A DNA stretch of 64,000 bases, taken from the NCBI GenBank assembly GCA_913058345.1, contig CAJXQR010000001.1, positions 434,001 to 498,000 on the forward strand, given 5' to 3'. How positions within the stretch are numbered: the stretch's first letter is position 1; each line of letters begins with the position of its first letter. Under the pieces are notes generated by a model, which did not search any database, was not told the origin of the DNA, and saw only the letters and a list, made by a program, of their open reading frames with translations. This DNA is from an uncultured Gammaproteobacteria bacterium (GTDB lineage: Bacteria; Pseudomonadota; Gammaproteobacteria; Pseudomonadales; Porticoccaceae). A program made the translations under genes and the position numbers. Positions 48,311 to 57,785 of the stretch are shown here, one piece after another.

Positions 48311-49270
48311 ATGAGTGTATTTACACAAGTCAAATCGTTACTTTCCTACCTCAATCAAACCATCATCGGCCAGGAGCACCTTGCTCAGCGGCTGGTTATG
48401 GCGCTATTGGCCGATGGCCATTTGCTGGTTGAAGGGGCGCCCGGTCTCGCCAAAACCAAAGCCATTAACACCTTGGCGAAGGGTATTGACGCCGACTTTC
48501 ACCGCATACAGTTCACGCCGGACTTATTACCTGCCGATGTCACGGGGAGTGATATTTACCGCCCCGAGAATGCCAGCTTTGAATTTCAGGCCGGGCCGAT
48601 TTTTCACAATTTGGTTCTGGCCGACGAAATCAACCGCGCCCCCGCTAAGGTGCAATCGGCCCTGCTGGAAGCGATGGCCGAGCGACAGGTGAGCATAGGC
48701 AATAAAATCTATCCACTGCCCGAGCTATTCCTGGTAATGGCAACGCAAAACCCCATAGAGCAGGAAGGGACCTATCCCCTGCCCGAGGCCCAACTCGACC
48801 GATTTTTAATGCATGTCACCGTGGACTACCCGGCTGCCGATGCAGAGCGAAAAATTCTTGCATTAGTCAGGGACGAAGCCTCTGGTAGCGCCAGTGCCCC
48901 CGGCCCTGAAATCGACCAGGCGACACTATTCACCGCCCGTAAAGAAGTGCTCGGTATACATATGGCCACGAATGTTGAGGAGTACCTGATTCAGCTCATT
49001 CAAGCCACTCGCCAGCCTCTCAGCTATGGTGAGCAGCTCGACAACTGGCTCGAATACGGTGCCAGTCCCCGAGCCACCATAGCGCTGGATCGTTGCAGTC
49101 GTGCCAATGCCTGGCTCGATGGGCGAGATTTTGTCACGCCCGATGATATCCGAGCAGTTGCCCACGACATTCTCCGACACCGTTTGCTCCTCAGTTTTGA
49201 GGCCGAGGCCAACGGCGTTACTGCCGACCAGGCGATTGACGCCCTGCTCGCCAATGTCCCCTCTGCCTAG
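48311..49270 (+). CDS. MoxR-family AAA+ ATPase
   Basis: AAA+ chaperone-like ATPase of 319 residues that probably assists assembly of the von Willebrand factor proteins encoded downstream. Walker A GAPGLAKT (near 46-53), Walker B LVLADEINRAP (near 103-113), sensor 1 MATQNPIEQEGTYPLPEAQLDRF and a C-terminal lid are intact. Start at ATG 48311; a TTG two codons earlier is also open. First gene of a six-gene moxR-bat operon; 40 bases separate it from the DUF58 gene. Confidence 0.93.
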   Translation: MSVFTQVKSLLSYLNQTIIGQEHLAQRLVMALLADGHLLVEGAPGLAKTKAINTLAKGIDADFHRIQFTPDLLPADVTGSDIYRPENASFEFQAGPIFHNLVLADEINRAPAKVQSALLEAMAERQVSIGNKIYPLPELFLVMATQNPIEQEGTYPLPEAQLDRFLMHVTVDYPAADAERKILALVRDEASGSASAPGPEIDQATLFTARKEVLGIHMATNVEEYLIQLIQATRQPLSYGEQLDNWLEYGASPRATIALDRCSRANAWLDGRDFVTPDDIRAVAHDILRHRLLLSFEAEANGVTADQAIDALLANVPSA

Positions 49271-49310
49271 CCTGTAGGGCCAATACTGTTGATCAGCATT
49301 AACCAGCACT

Positions 49311-50345
49311 ATGCCCTTGCTCACTAAGCCTTCTGCAAATTCAGGAGCTGTGAACACTAGCCCTCTGCCTAGCCCACCAGCCAGTGTCGTCGCCCCTGTT
49401 GCCGACCTCGCTAAATTACGTTTTGCCGCGCGCGAGTTAACACTCTTCCCGCAACACGCTGTAAAAAGCGCTCTCAATGGCACTCGCCGCTCGCGCTTTC
49501 GCGGCCGAGGAATGGACTTCGACGAAGTGCGGCCCTATCAACCGGGGGACGATATTCGCTCCATTGACTGGCGCGTGACTGCCCGCACCACCAGCCCCCA
49601 CACCAAGATATTTCGCGAGGAACGCGAACGCCCGCTAATGGTGGTATGCGATCTACGCCAAACAATGTTTTTCGGCGCTCGTCGCTTGAAGTCAGTGTGT
49701 GCTTGCGAGATTGCCAGCCTACTGGCCTGGGCTGGGCTCAATGCGGGCGAGCGCATTGGCGCCCTCGTTTTCGGTCCTGACAAGCAGCGCGATATTCGCG
49801 CCCGGCGCAGCCAGCACAGTGTGCTGCAACTCATTCAGGCTCTGCACGAAACCAGCATGGCGCTATTGCCCACGAACAAACCTGCAAGCAAGCCACACGG
49901 TGAACAAGACGCATCGATCACCGAACAGGACAAGCGCTATAACCTGAGTGAAATTCTAGAAGACACCCGCCGCGTTGCCCGCCCCGGCACCAGTTTAATG
50001 ATCATCAGCGATTTTCACGACCTCGACGCAACGGGCGAACGTCACCTGTTTGAACTGGCTCGCCATTGCGACCTCAGCCTTTTCCACATCCATGACAGTC
50101 TCGAGAGCCAACTACCACCGCCCGGACAATATCAGGTTTATAACGGTACCCAACGCTTTTTATTGAACGCAGCCAATACCCGGCTACGGGGCCATTTTGA
50201 ACAACGCTATCGCGATAGAGAGCAGTATTTGCAAAATACCGCTTTGCGTCTCCAACTGCCTCTGCTCAGCTTTTCCACCGAGCAACCCGTGTTCGACACA
50301 CTACGCCAGGCCTTTGCCAGGCGGGGGCGGCGCAAACGCTCATGA
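49311..50345 (+). CDS. DUF58 protein of the MoxR/Bat operon
   Basis: Soluble protein of 344 residues of the DUF58 family, which carries a degenerate von Willebrand factor A-like fold. The diagnostic block GDDIRSIDWRVTARTTSPHTKIF (about 77-100) and the following VVCDLRQTMFFG segment are present. Function is unproven; it probably works with MoxR. The first 25 residues are Pro/Ser-rich and the exact start is uncertain. Its stop overlaps the next start by four bases (ATGA), indicating translational coupling. Confidence 0.9.
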   Translation: MPLLTKPSANSGAVNTSPLPSPPASVVAPVADLAKLRFAARELTLFPQHAVKSALNGTRRSRFRGRGMDFDEVRPYQPGDDIRSIDWRVTARTTSPHTKIFREERERPLMVVCDLRQTMFFGARRLKSVCACEIASLLAWAGLNAGERIGALVFGPDKQRDIRARRSQHSVLQLIQALHETSMALLPTNKPASKPHGEQDASITEQDKRYNLSEILEDTRRVARPGTSLMIISDFHDLDATGERHLFELARHCDLSLFHIHDSLESQLPPPGQYQVYNGTQRFLLNAANTRLRGHFEQRYRDREQYLQNTALRLQLPLLSFSTEQPVFDTLRQAFARRGRRKRS

Positions 50346-50935
50346 ACAATCCCGCGCTCGAACAACTCAGAGATATTCACCTGCCCCAGGCCGTGCACTG
50401 GTGGCCGCCTGCACCGGGTTGGTGGGTCGTCGCAGCTTTGATTTTAGCCTTAACCATTTGGCTCGTCCGCTTTTTACAAAGACGTTATCGCCGCCAGTAT
50501 TTCCGCAGTGAAAGTCTGGATTTACTGAAACAGATTTGGCAAAACTATCAGCAGGCTTACCACCAGAGTAATAAACAGCAGAGTGATGAGGCAGTCAGCG
50601 CCGACCGCGTGTTGATCGAAAAAACATTAGCACTGCTACGCCGAGCCGGAAAAACCGCGCAGCTATCGACCGTTACCCACAGCGAAGAGAATCTCCCAGC
50701 GCGTCAGCAAGAGCACATCGAATCCATGCCCAGTCCGGAGCTGCTGAAAATTCTTGATGAACACAGTGCTGGCAAACTCTCTACACGACTGCCTTTACAA
50801 TTGATCAGCGAGCGGCTCTATCGCCCAGAAAGTTCTGCGCTAAGCCCAGAGCAAGCTCGGTGTTTTTACGACGTTGCCAAGAACTGGCTAAAGGACAAAG
50901 ACTTTACACCCAAACAACGAGCAGGGAGTCGCTAG
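50342..50935 (+). CDS. DUF4381 membrane protein of the MoxR/Bat operon
   Basis: Protein of 197 residues with one membrane helix (about 26-42, WVVAALILALTIWLVRFL) and a basic cytoplasmic stretch, then a soluble domain. The N-terminal LRDIHLPQAVHWWPPAPGWW motif typifies DUF4381, found only in moxR-batAB loci. Exact function unknown. It overlaps the DUF58 gene by four bases and ends three bases before batA. Confidence 0.9.
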   Translation: MNNPALEQLRDIHLPQAVHWWPPAPGWWVVAALILALTIWLVRFLQRRYRRQYFRSESLDLLKQIWQNYQQAYHQSNKQQSDEAVSADRVLIEKTLALLRRAGKTAQLSTVTHSEENLPARQQEHIESMPSPELLKILDEHSAGKLSTRLPLQLISERLYRPESSALSPEQARCFYDVAKNWLKDKDFTPKQRAGSR

Positions 50936-50938
50936 CCA

Positions 50939-51922
50939 ATGTTCAGCTTAATCTGGCCCTGGATGCTGGCACTGGCTCCTCTGCCCTTTATCTATCGTTG
51001 GTGGCGCAAACCCGCCGATGACCAACAAGCTGCATTGTTCGCCCCCGTCTATGGCCAACTCGTCGCCGAGAGCCACAACGCCCCCGCGGTGAGTCGCCGC
51101 AATTGGCCTCATTTTGTTCTGCTCACTTTAATTTGGTTTGCCTGTCTGTTGGCTGCTAGCCGCCCCCAATGGATTGGCGAGCCCATTGCCCTCCCCACCA
51201 GTGGCCGTGACCTCCTATTGGCAGTTGATATTTCTGGCAGTATGGAAGTCGAAGATATGGAGGTGGGTGGCTCCCTAATTGACCGCTTAAGTGTGGTTAA
51301 AGCAGTGGTCGGCGATTTCGTCGAGCGACGCAGTGGTGACAGGCTCGGGCTCATTTTGTTTGGAGATCACGCCTATCTACAAACGCCGCTGACCTTTGAT
51401 CGACTTACCCTCAATACGCTATTACAGGAGGCTCTGATCGGCTTTGCTGGCAAGGGCACAGCGATAGGCGATGCCATCGGTCTCGGTGTCAAGCGGCTGA
51501 AAGATAAAGACGAAAATAGCCGCGTGATCATTTTGCTCACTGACGGCGCCAATACAGCGGGCGAAGTCGAGCCCCTAAAAGCTGCGGAACTAGCCGCCGC
51601 CTACGGTGTAAAAATTTACACCATTGGCGTGGGTGCCGATGAGATTTTACGCCGTAGTTTATTCGGTACGCGCCGCGTGAACCCCTCTGCCGATCTTGAC
51701 GAAACCACCCTGCGAGCCATTGCCACACAAACAGGTGGCCAGTATTTTCGCGCCCGCAATCCGAAAGAACTCGTACAAATCTACGCCACTCTCGACCTAC
51801 TCGAGCCGGTTAGTCAAGACGCGGAAACCTTCCGACCCACCCGAGCACTGTTTTACTGGCCCCTGGGTGGAGCGTTGTTATTGAGTGGCTTGCTGCTGCT
51901 TCTACGAGGGCTAAAGTCATGA
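50939..51922 (+). CDS. batA: von Willebrand factor A membrane protein BatA-like
   Basis: Inner-membrane protein of 327 residues with two hydrophobic segments near the N-terminus (about 5-22 and 58-75), a VWA domain (about 90-280) and a C-terminal helix (about 300-322). The metal-ion-dependent adhesion site is complete: DISGSME (DxSxS, near 98), a Thr in the LTFDRLTL region and LTDGAN. In Bacteroides the related Bat proteins affect aerotolerance; in proteobacteria the function is unclear. It overlaps the next gene by four bases. Confidence 0.92.
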   Translation: MFSLIWPWMLALAPLPFIYRWWRKPADDQQAALFAPVYGQLVAESHNAPAVSRRNWPHFVLLTLIWFACLLAASRPQWIGEPIALPTSGRDLLLAVDISGSMEVEDMEVGGSLIDRLSVVKAVVGDFVERRSGDRLGLILFGDHAYLQTPLTFDRLTLNTLLQEALIGFAGKGTAIGDAIGLGVKRLKDKDENSRVIILLTDGANTAGEVEPLKAAELAAAYGVKIYTIGVGADEILRRSLFGTRRVNPSADLDETTLRAIATQTGGQYFRARNPKELVQIYATLDLLEPVSQDAETFRPTRALFYWPLGGALLLSGLLLLLRGLKS

Positions 51923-53871
51923 GTGAGTTATCCACCGAGCTAGCGGCAGCGATCGGCCAATTCCACTGGCTGCGCCCTTGGTGGCTAATGGCCCTGTTAC
52001 CTGGCATTGCTCTGTCTCTATTACTTGCTCGTCGCAGTGGTAACAATAGTAACTGGCAGAGTGTTATCGCCCCCGAACTTCTTCCTTATTTAGTCGAACA
52101 AGGTGCCAACACACAACGTCAGCGTTTGCACTGGTGGCTGCTCACCCCCTGGCTCTGTGCCTGTCTTGCCCTAGCCGGCCCGAGCTGGAGCAAAATCCCT
52201 CTGCCCATCCACAAGCAACAAACGCCACTAGTTATTTTGCTCGACTTATCACCGTCTATGTTGGCGGAAGATTTAAAACCCAACCGCTTGACCCGTGCGC
52301 GCCTGAAATTAATAGACTTGCTGCAGACCCGGCAAGAGGGAACCAGCGCGTTGGTGGCCTACGCCGGTGATGCCCACGTCGTCACGCCTCTCACCGACGA
52401 TACAGCGACGATTATTTCACTGCTGCCAGCGCTCAATCCAGCAGTGATGCCCGTGGCGGGCAACCAGCCCCTGCAGGCACTGGAAAAAGGGCTCGCGTTA
52501 ATTCAAAAAAGCGGCTTTGCTAATGGGCATATTCTGCTGGTGTCCGACGGTCTACCCAATGCCGACTTAGCGAAAATGAAGGCACAGCTGAAGGATATTG
52601 ACGGTATTCGTGTTTCAGTATTATCGCTGGGTACAAAAGATGGCGCGCCCATACCCGCCACGTCGAGTGGCAGCAATGGAGGCTTTTTAAAAGATGGACA
52701 AGGCAATATCGTACTTGCCCAGCTTAAAGAAAAGCCCCTGCGAGCCCTCGCCCAGAGCAACGGGGGCCTCTACCGAAAGCTTTCGACCAACGATACGGAT
52801 ATTAAAGCCCTGAATCAGCTTTTTAACCGTGCTGACAGCGAGCAAAGCCAACAACTACAACGCACCTTTGACACTTGGCACGACAGTGGTTTCTGGCTCG
52901 TTTTACCACTGCTACCTTTTTTAGTACTGGCTTTTCGCCGCAATGTACTGGCTTTATTGTTACTTGCCCCTCTCGCCTTAACGCCGGATAAAGCTCACGC
53001 CCTGGATTGGCAGGACCTGTGGCTACGCAGTGACCAACAAGGACAAAAGGCGCTAGCTGCCGGTGACACAGAATCCGCCGAGACACTGTTCAAAGACCCC
53101 ACATGGAAAGGTGCAGCGGCCTATAAAAATGGTCATTTTGACGCCGCTGAAGAGCATTTTAAAAAGGGTGAAACGACGGCTGACAGTCTCTATAACCTGG
53201 CGAATGCTCAGGCTAAAGCGGGACAACTAGAGGCGGCGCTTGAAAATTATCAGGCAGCCCTCGAATTAGACCAACAGCATGAGGATGCCGCCTTTAATAA
53301 AGACTTGGTTGAAAAAGCCCTGCAAGAACAACAAGAACGAGAACAATCTCAGGGCGACGAAGACCAGGAAGACAGAGAACAGGGCGACGGAAATAACGAC
53401 GAATCGACGCCGGAAGAGTCGTCGGATTCTACACAAGAAGGAGAACAAGGCGACAAAGATTCCGAGCAAAACAAGGATAATGCGGATAATAAAGAGCAGA
53501 AATCAAATTCTGACGCTGATCCTGACTCGGATTCAAAACCAGAAAATCAGCAAGAACAGAGGTCGGAAGACGCTGATGAAGCAGCCGAGAGTGAGCCCGA
53601 AGAAAAAGATGAAAGAGCTTCGAGTAACGACCCCTCGCAAGAGGCCGACGAAAAGCCGCAGAGTACGGCAGAGACAGAAGCCTCTAACGCCGACGCAATG
53701 CCCGAAGAGCAGCGCCAGGCACTTGAGCAATGGCTGCGCCGTGTGCCCGATGACCCCAGCGGCTTAATGCGTCGCAAATTTGAATACGAGGCCTGGCAGC
53801 GCCAACAGCAAACAGGCCGTGCCCGTTCAAACCAGAACCCGCCTAAGCAGCAGGAGACAGAACGTTGGTAA
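51919..53871 (+). CDS. VWA-TPR fusion protein, BatB/BatC-like
   Basis: Inner-membrane protein of 650 residues. N-terminal membrane segments (about 15-35 and 72-90) are followed by a VWA domain (about 95-300) with DLSPSML as the MIDAS and VSDGLPN. Two central membrane helices follow (about 320-355), then TPR repeats (about 370-470). Next is a very acidic Gln/Glu/Asp/Ser low-complexity tract (about 472-600) and a conserved C-terminus with LRRVPDDPSGLMRRKFEYE. This is a fusion of the separate BatB and BatC proteins of other bacteria. The TPR part faces the periplasm by analogy. Overlaps batD by seven bases. Confidence 0.92.
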   Translation: MSELSTELAAAIGQFHWLRPWWLMALLPGIALSLLLARRSGNNSNWQSVIAPELLPYLVEQGANTQRQRLHWWLLTPWLCACLALAGPSWSKIPLPIHKQQTPLVILLDLSPSMLAEDLKPNRLTRARLKLIDLLQTRQEGTSALVAYAGDAHVVTPLTDDTATIISLLPALNPAVMPVAGNQPLQALEKGLALIQKSGFANGHILLVSDGLPNADLAKMKAQLKDIDGIRVSVLSLGTKDGAPIPATSSGSNGGFLKDGQGNIVLAQLKEKPLRALAQSNGGLYRKLSTNDTDIKALNQLFNRADSEQSQQLQRTFDTWHDSGFWLVLPLLPFLVLAFRRNVLALLLLAPLALTPDKAHALDWQDLWLRSDQQGQKALAAGDTESAETLFKDPTWKGAAAYKNGHFDAAEEHFKKGETTADSLYNLANAQAKAGQLEAALENYQAALELDQQHEDAAFNKDLVEKALQEQQEREQSQGDEDQEDREQGDGNNDESTPEESSDSTQEGEQGDKDSEQNKDNADNKEQKSNSDADPDSDSKPENQQEQRSEDADEAAESEPEEKDERASSNDPSQEADEKPQSTAETEASNADAMPEEQRQALEQWLRRVPDDPSGLMRRKFEYEAWQRQQQTGRARSNQNPPKQQETERW

Positions 53872-55643
53872 GCACAGAAATGGCCACTCGAGCCCTTAAA
53901 AGACACTACTTTGGGTCCTATGTTATCGGCTTATTCTTAATGTTATTGACAGCCAATGGCTACGCCGCGAGTCTGTCAAGCAAGGTCGATCGCAGCACTG
54001 TTAATCTCGGCGAAAGTTTCGAGCTCACCGTTACATTTAGTGAACAAGTTCTATTCGGTGAGCCGGACTTCAGCGTATTGGAAAAGGACTTCAATCTTTT
54101 AAGTCGCAATCAGCAAAGCAAGTATTCAAATATCAATGGCAATGCCACCTCACTCACACAGTGGATTATCAGACTTTCACCGAAACGCACCGGCAGCTTA
54201 TTGATTCCTTCTTTTACCTTCAAAGGCGAGGTGAGCAATGCCCTGGAAATACAAGCGAGCAAAGCAAAACCTAGCACCCAGGCTACCGGCGCCGCTGTTT
54301 TTACCGAGACAGTGCTCGATAAAAACCGTGTCTATGTGCAAGAACAAGCCCTGCTGACCCTGCGTTTATACACCTCCGTACCCATGAGTAATTTTTCCGT
54401 CAGCGAGCTGGCCGTACCCGGGGCACAACTGCTTAAAGTTGCGGAAAGCCAGTACCAAAAGGATGTTGAAGGTAAGCAATACACGGTGGTGGAAACCCGC
54501 TATGCCATTTTTGCCGATAGCAGTTCGACATTGGAAATACCGGCGATTCAGTACAGTGGCATAATTTCAGACCGCAGTGCCCGCTACAGCGGCTCGCTCT
54601 TTCGACAGCGAGGTAAACAAGCGTTTTTTCATAGCGAGGCGAAACAACTACAGGTCAAACCTAAGCCCAACGATAATTCTCTGCCCTACTGGTTGCCGGG
54701 TAAAGGTCTGGCCTTGCACGAGCGTTGGAGTAATACCACCGGCGACATCACACTGGGAGAACCATTGACTCGCACCATCACCATTACCGGGCAGAATTTG
54801 ATGGCTAGCCAATTACCCCCATTGCAAATGCCAGACAGCAAAAACTACAAACTCTATCCCGATCAGGCGCAAATGGAGAACAGTGTTAGTGAGAATGGCG
54901 TATTCGGTAAACGCATAGAATCCATTGCCATCGTGCCCACCCAGGTTGGCAGCATTAGCCTGCCGGATATTACCGTGCACTGGTGGGACACAGAGGCCAA
55001 CCTGCCACGTCAGACCGTGCTCAAGGGTCGCTCGCTGAATGTTCTGCCCGCAACAAATAGCGCAACAGAGTTAGTCGACAACTCAATTGCGCCGACAGAA
55101 AACAGCGATGCAATTATCCCTGCTCCTCAGGGACAATCAAAGATCAGCACACCGATTACAGGTGTTTACTTCTGGCTGCTAGCAGCGAGTAACCTCGTGC
55201 TACTTTTGGTCGCTGCTGGCTTTGCCATTTTGTGGTGGCGCAATCGCCCGACTGCAGCCATCACACCAGTAGAAAACACAGCAACCGTCTCTGATAAAGA
55301 ACTCTTTAAAGAAATCCGCATGGCCTGCGCCATGGACAATTATCCGGGCCTGCGACAGGCTATTATCAACTGGGCCCGTGTGCATTGGCAGCAGCCGCAC
55401 CTACACAGCCTAGACGAAGTCGCCAAACTAGCCGACAACGAAGAATTAAGCGCCGAATTTGCCGCTCTTGATACAAAGCTCTACAGCGATAGCGATGCGC
55501 AAACGTCAGTGAATTGTGACACGATTTTTCTGGCGCTTGAGCATTTGAAAAAAGCAGGGGCCGTGAGCGCCTCAAGTCGTAAAAAGGATAAACGGCAACA
55601 TTTAAAGCCACTCTATCCCGACAACACTGAAAGCAATGTGTAA
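53865..55643 (+). CDS. batD: BatD-like exported protein
   Basis: Membrane-anchored periplasmic protein of 592 residues. An N-terminal signal or anchor helix (about 17-35) is followed by several Ig-like beta domains (LSSKVDRSTVNLGESFELTVTF start) typical of BatD. A C-terminal membrane helix (about 425-447) and a small cytoplasmic domain (about 460-592) complete it. Last gene of the moxR-bat unit; the proteins probably form a membrane complex with MoxR in the cytoplasm. A thioesterase gene begins 19 bases downstream and may be cotranscribed. Confidence 0.9.
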   Translation: MVSTEMATRALKRHYFGSYVIGLFLMLLTANGYAASLSSKVDRSTVNLGESFELTVTFSEQVLFGEPDFSVLEKDFNLLSRNQQSKYSNINGNATSLTQWIIRLSPKRTGSLLIPSFTFKGEVSNALEIQASKAKPSTQATGAAVFTETVLDKNRVYVQEQALLTLRLYTSVPMSNFSVSELAVPGAQLLKVAESQYQKDVEGKQYTVVETRYAIFADSSSTLEIPAIQYSGIISDRSARYSGSLFRQRGKQAFFHSEAKQLQVKPKPNDNSLPYWLPGKGLALHERWSNTTGDITLGEPLTRTITITGQNLMASQLPPLQMPDSKNYKLYPDQAQMENSVSENGVFGKRIESIAIVPTQVGSISLPDITVHWWDTEANLPRQTVLKGRSLNVLPATNSATELVDNSIAPTENSDAIIPAPQGQSKISTPITGVYFWLLAASNLVLLLVAAGFAILWWRNRPTAAITPVENTATVSDKELFKEIRMACAMDNYPGLRQAIINWARVHWQQPHLHSLDEVAKLADNEELSAEFAALDTKLYSDSDAQTSVNCDTIFLALEHLKKAGAVSASSRKKDKRQHLKPLYPDNTESNV

Positions 55644-55662
55644 CAAACCAAGGTAGTCTACT

Positions 55663-56085
55663 ATGAGCATCTGGAAAAAAACTTTGTCACTCGACACACT
55701 CAACAACGACTTTCCCGATGGGGCCGCTACTAACTCGGGTATTGAGTACACCGACTTTGGTGATGACTATATTACCGCCCGCATGCCCGTCGATGCACGC
55801 ACCCGCCAGCCCTACGGCATTCTCCACGGCGGCGCCTCCTGCCTACTTGCCGAAACAGTCGGCAGCCACGCATCGTCGCTGTGTATCGACATGGAAAAAC
55901 AATACTGTGTTGGATTGGAGATTAATGCCAACCACATCCGTTCGGTGTCGGAGGGTTTTGTCTACGGCACGGCTAAACCGATGCACCTGGGGCGCTCAAC
56001 CCATGTCTGGGAAATTATGATTCGCGATGAAGCGGGAAAAACTGTGTGCATTTCCAGATTGACAATGATGGTGAAAGACCAATAG
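55663..56085 (+). CDS. Hot-dog-fold thioesterase (PaaI/MenI family)
   Basis: Acyl-CoA thioesterase of 140 residues. The family-typical block PYGILHGGASCLLAETVGS (about 47-65) contains the His and the catalytic Glu on the following helix. The sequence is closest in style to 1,4-dihydroxy-2-naphthoyl-CoA thioesterase (MenI/YdiI) and PaaI; without men genes here the substrate is open. AAGGTAG lies upstream of the ATG. It follows batD by 19 bases, and a hairpin follows it. Confidence 0.9.
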   Translation: MSIWKKTLSLDTLNNDFPDGAATNSGIEYTDFGDDYITARMPVDARTRQPYGILHGGASCLLAETVGSHASSLCIDMEKQYCVGLEINANHIRSVSEGFVYGTAKPMHLGRSTHVWEIMIRDEAGKTVCISRLTMMVKDQ

Positions 56086-56114
56086 CACATAAAACTAATC
56101 GCAAACACTCAAAA

Positions 56115-56141
56115 GGGGCAGACTGCAAGACAGTCCGCCCC
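56115..56141. terminator. Bidirectional hairpin between convergent genes
   Basis: 11-bp stem GGGGCAGACTG / CAGTCCGCCCC with one mismatch and a 5-base loop, flanked by AAAA on the left and a T-rich stretch on the right. It lies between the thioesterase and aldo/keto reductase genes, which converge. Confidence 0.7.
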
Positions 56142-56165
56142 AGCCCTTCAACTTTTCAAGGCATT

Positions 56166-57215
56166 TTAAGGCGCAGGATTGGAGTAACGCTGATGTAGCG
56201 CCTCTATACCCTGCTCCACGTCCTTCGATAACACGCAGTCAATGCTGGCAATATTGGTCTTTAATTGCTCAAGATTCGTGGCGCCAATAATGTTGCTGGT
56301 GACAAATTCTCTGCTATTGACATAAGCCAGGGCCATAGTCGAAGGGTCAAGTCCATGCTCACGAGCCAAGGTCACATAAGCCTCAGCCGCTGTAACAGCC
56401 TGGGGGCTTGAATAGCGCTGAAAACGATCAAACAAGGTCAAACGTGCGCCTGCTGGTCTCTGACCATCCATGTATTTGCCTGATAACATCGCCATCGCCA
56501 GTGGTGAGTAGGCCAGCAAACCGACATCTTCTCGAATCGCCATTTCGGCAAGACCCACTTCGAAACTGCGATTCAGTAAGTTATAGGGGTTTTGAATGCT
56601 CACGATGCGCTGAAGATCCTCTTCTTCGCGCGCGTTACGCAAATACTCCATCACACCCCAGGGGGTTTCATTTGACACGCCTATGTGACGCACCAAGCCT
56701 TCTTTCACCAATTCTGAGAGCGCACCCAACGTTTCTGCAATAGAAGCCAGGTCAGATTGTTCATTGTGACGATAACCCAGCTGGCCAAAAAAATTGGTGG
56801 TGCGTTCCGGCCAATGTACCTGATAGAGATCAATATAATCGGTCTGTAACCGCTTGAGAGAGTCATGTACTGCCTGGCGAATATGCTCACGGTTTAAACG
56901 CGGCCCACCGCGCAGGTGCTTCCAGTCACCCGTGGCTTCTGAGCGACCCGACACTTTCGTCGCCAGTACAACTTCGCTACGTTTACCCCGGCGGGCAAAC
57001 CACTCGCCAACGTACTCTTCGGTTCGGCCCTGAGTCTCAGGTCGGGGTGGCACTGGATACATTTCTGCCGTATCAAAAAAATTAACGCCATTGGCGAGGG
57101 CAAAATCCATTTGCTCAAGGGCCTCATCGAGGCTATTTTGCTGTCCCCAGGTCATGGTGCCCAAACATATAGCACTGACCTTAAGGTCAGTGCGACCCAA
57201 TGTACGATATTCCAT
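56166..57215 (-). CDS. NADP(H)-dependent aldo/keto reductase (Tas-like)
   Basis: TIM-barrel oxidoreductase of about 349 residues. The N-terminal MEYRTLGRTDLKVSAICLGTMTWG matches the Tas subgroup. The catalytic tetrad is visible: Asp in FFDTAEMYP with Tyr, Lys in VLATKVSG and His in YQVHWPERTTNFFG. The long insert QGRTEEYVGEWFARRG is also typical. Substrate unknown. The start at ATG 57215 has GGAG upstream; the frame is open 24 codons further. Confidence 0.92.
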   Translation of the reverse strand: MEYRTLGRTDLKVSAICLGTMTWGQQNSLDEALEQMDFALANGVNFFDTAEMYPVPPRPETQGRTEEYVGEWFARRGKRSEVVLATKVSGRSEATGDWKHLRGGPRLNREHIRQAVHDSLKRLQTDYIDLYQVHWPERTTNFFGQLGYRHNEQSDLASIAETLGALSELVKEGLVRHIGVSNETPWGVMEYLRNAREEEDLQRIVSIQNPYNLLNRSFEVGLAEMAIREDVGLLAYSPLAMAMLSGKYMDGQRPAGARLTLFDRFQRYSSPQAVTAAEAYVTLAREHGLDPSTMALAYVNSREFVTSNIIGATNLEQLKTNIASIDCVLSKDVEQGIEALHQRYSNPAP

Positions 57216-57392
57216 AGTCATTACTCCGTGCTGCCAAGCCGCGAGCTTTAGCATGTGTGATGAATTTGAGCATCTATTTAACCTCATCGAACAAGATAAA
57301 ACACTACAAACACAGACACTAAATCAGGTAGTATCAAAAGACGTACTTACTCACACGAAGACTAATAACACTACTAATACGGGAGCCACCCC

Positions 57393-57785
57393 ATGAGAAT
57401 CAGCGCTAAACAGCTTGTCGAGAACGCTCTAAAAGAGATTGAAACCATCAGCCTCGATGAGGCCCAAAAACTGCTCAATGATGACAACACGGTCTTTGTC
57501 GATATTCGCGATGTGCGCGAACTTTACCGTAGCGGCAAAATACCCGGCGCTCTTCACGCACCCCGAGGCATGCTAGAGTTTTGGGTCGACCCGGAGAGCG
57601 AATACCACCGCGACATTTTTTCATCGGGCAAAAAATTCGTCCTGTATTGTGCCAAAAGTCATCGCTCCGCTCTGGCGACGCTTGCTCTGCAAAATATGGG
57701 TTTAAGCCCTATCTGCCATATTGATGGTGGCTTTGAAGCATGGACAAAAGCGACACTTCCAACAGAAGTGGTTGAAAACAAATAG
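57393..57785 (+). CDS. Single-domain rhodanese-like protein
   Basis: Sulfurtransferase of 130 residues, probably cytosolic. The active-site loop YCAKSHRSA (near 89-97) carries the catalytic Cys and the Arg expected in rhodaneses. Motif VFVDIRDVRELYRSGKIPGA opens the domain. It transfers a sulfane sulfur from thiosulfate or a protein persulfide; the acceptor is unknown. AGAAT and GGGAG upstream of the ATG support the start. Single-gene unit followed by a 419-bp gap. Confidence 0.9.
   Translation: MRISAKQLVENALKEIETISLDEAQKLLNDDNTVFVDIRDVRELYRSGKIPGALHAPRGMLEFWVDPESEYHRDIFSSGKKFVLYCAKSHRSALATLALQNMGLSPICHIDGGFEAWTKATLPTEVVENK

Noticed and set aside
53279-53767. 162-codon frame inside the batB/C gene
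   Set aside because: It is the +1 reading of the acidic low-complexity tract, giving a Lys/Arg/Thr-rich artefact.
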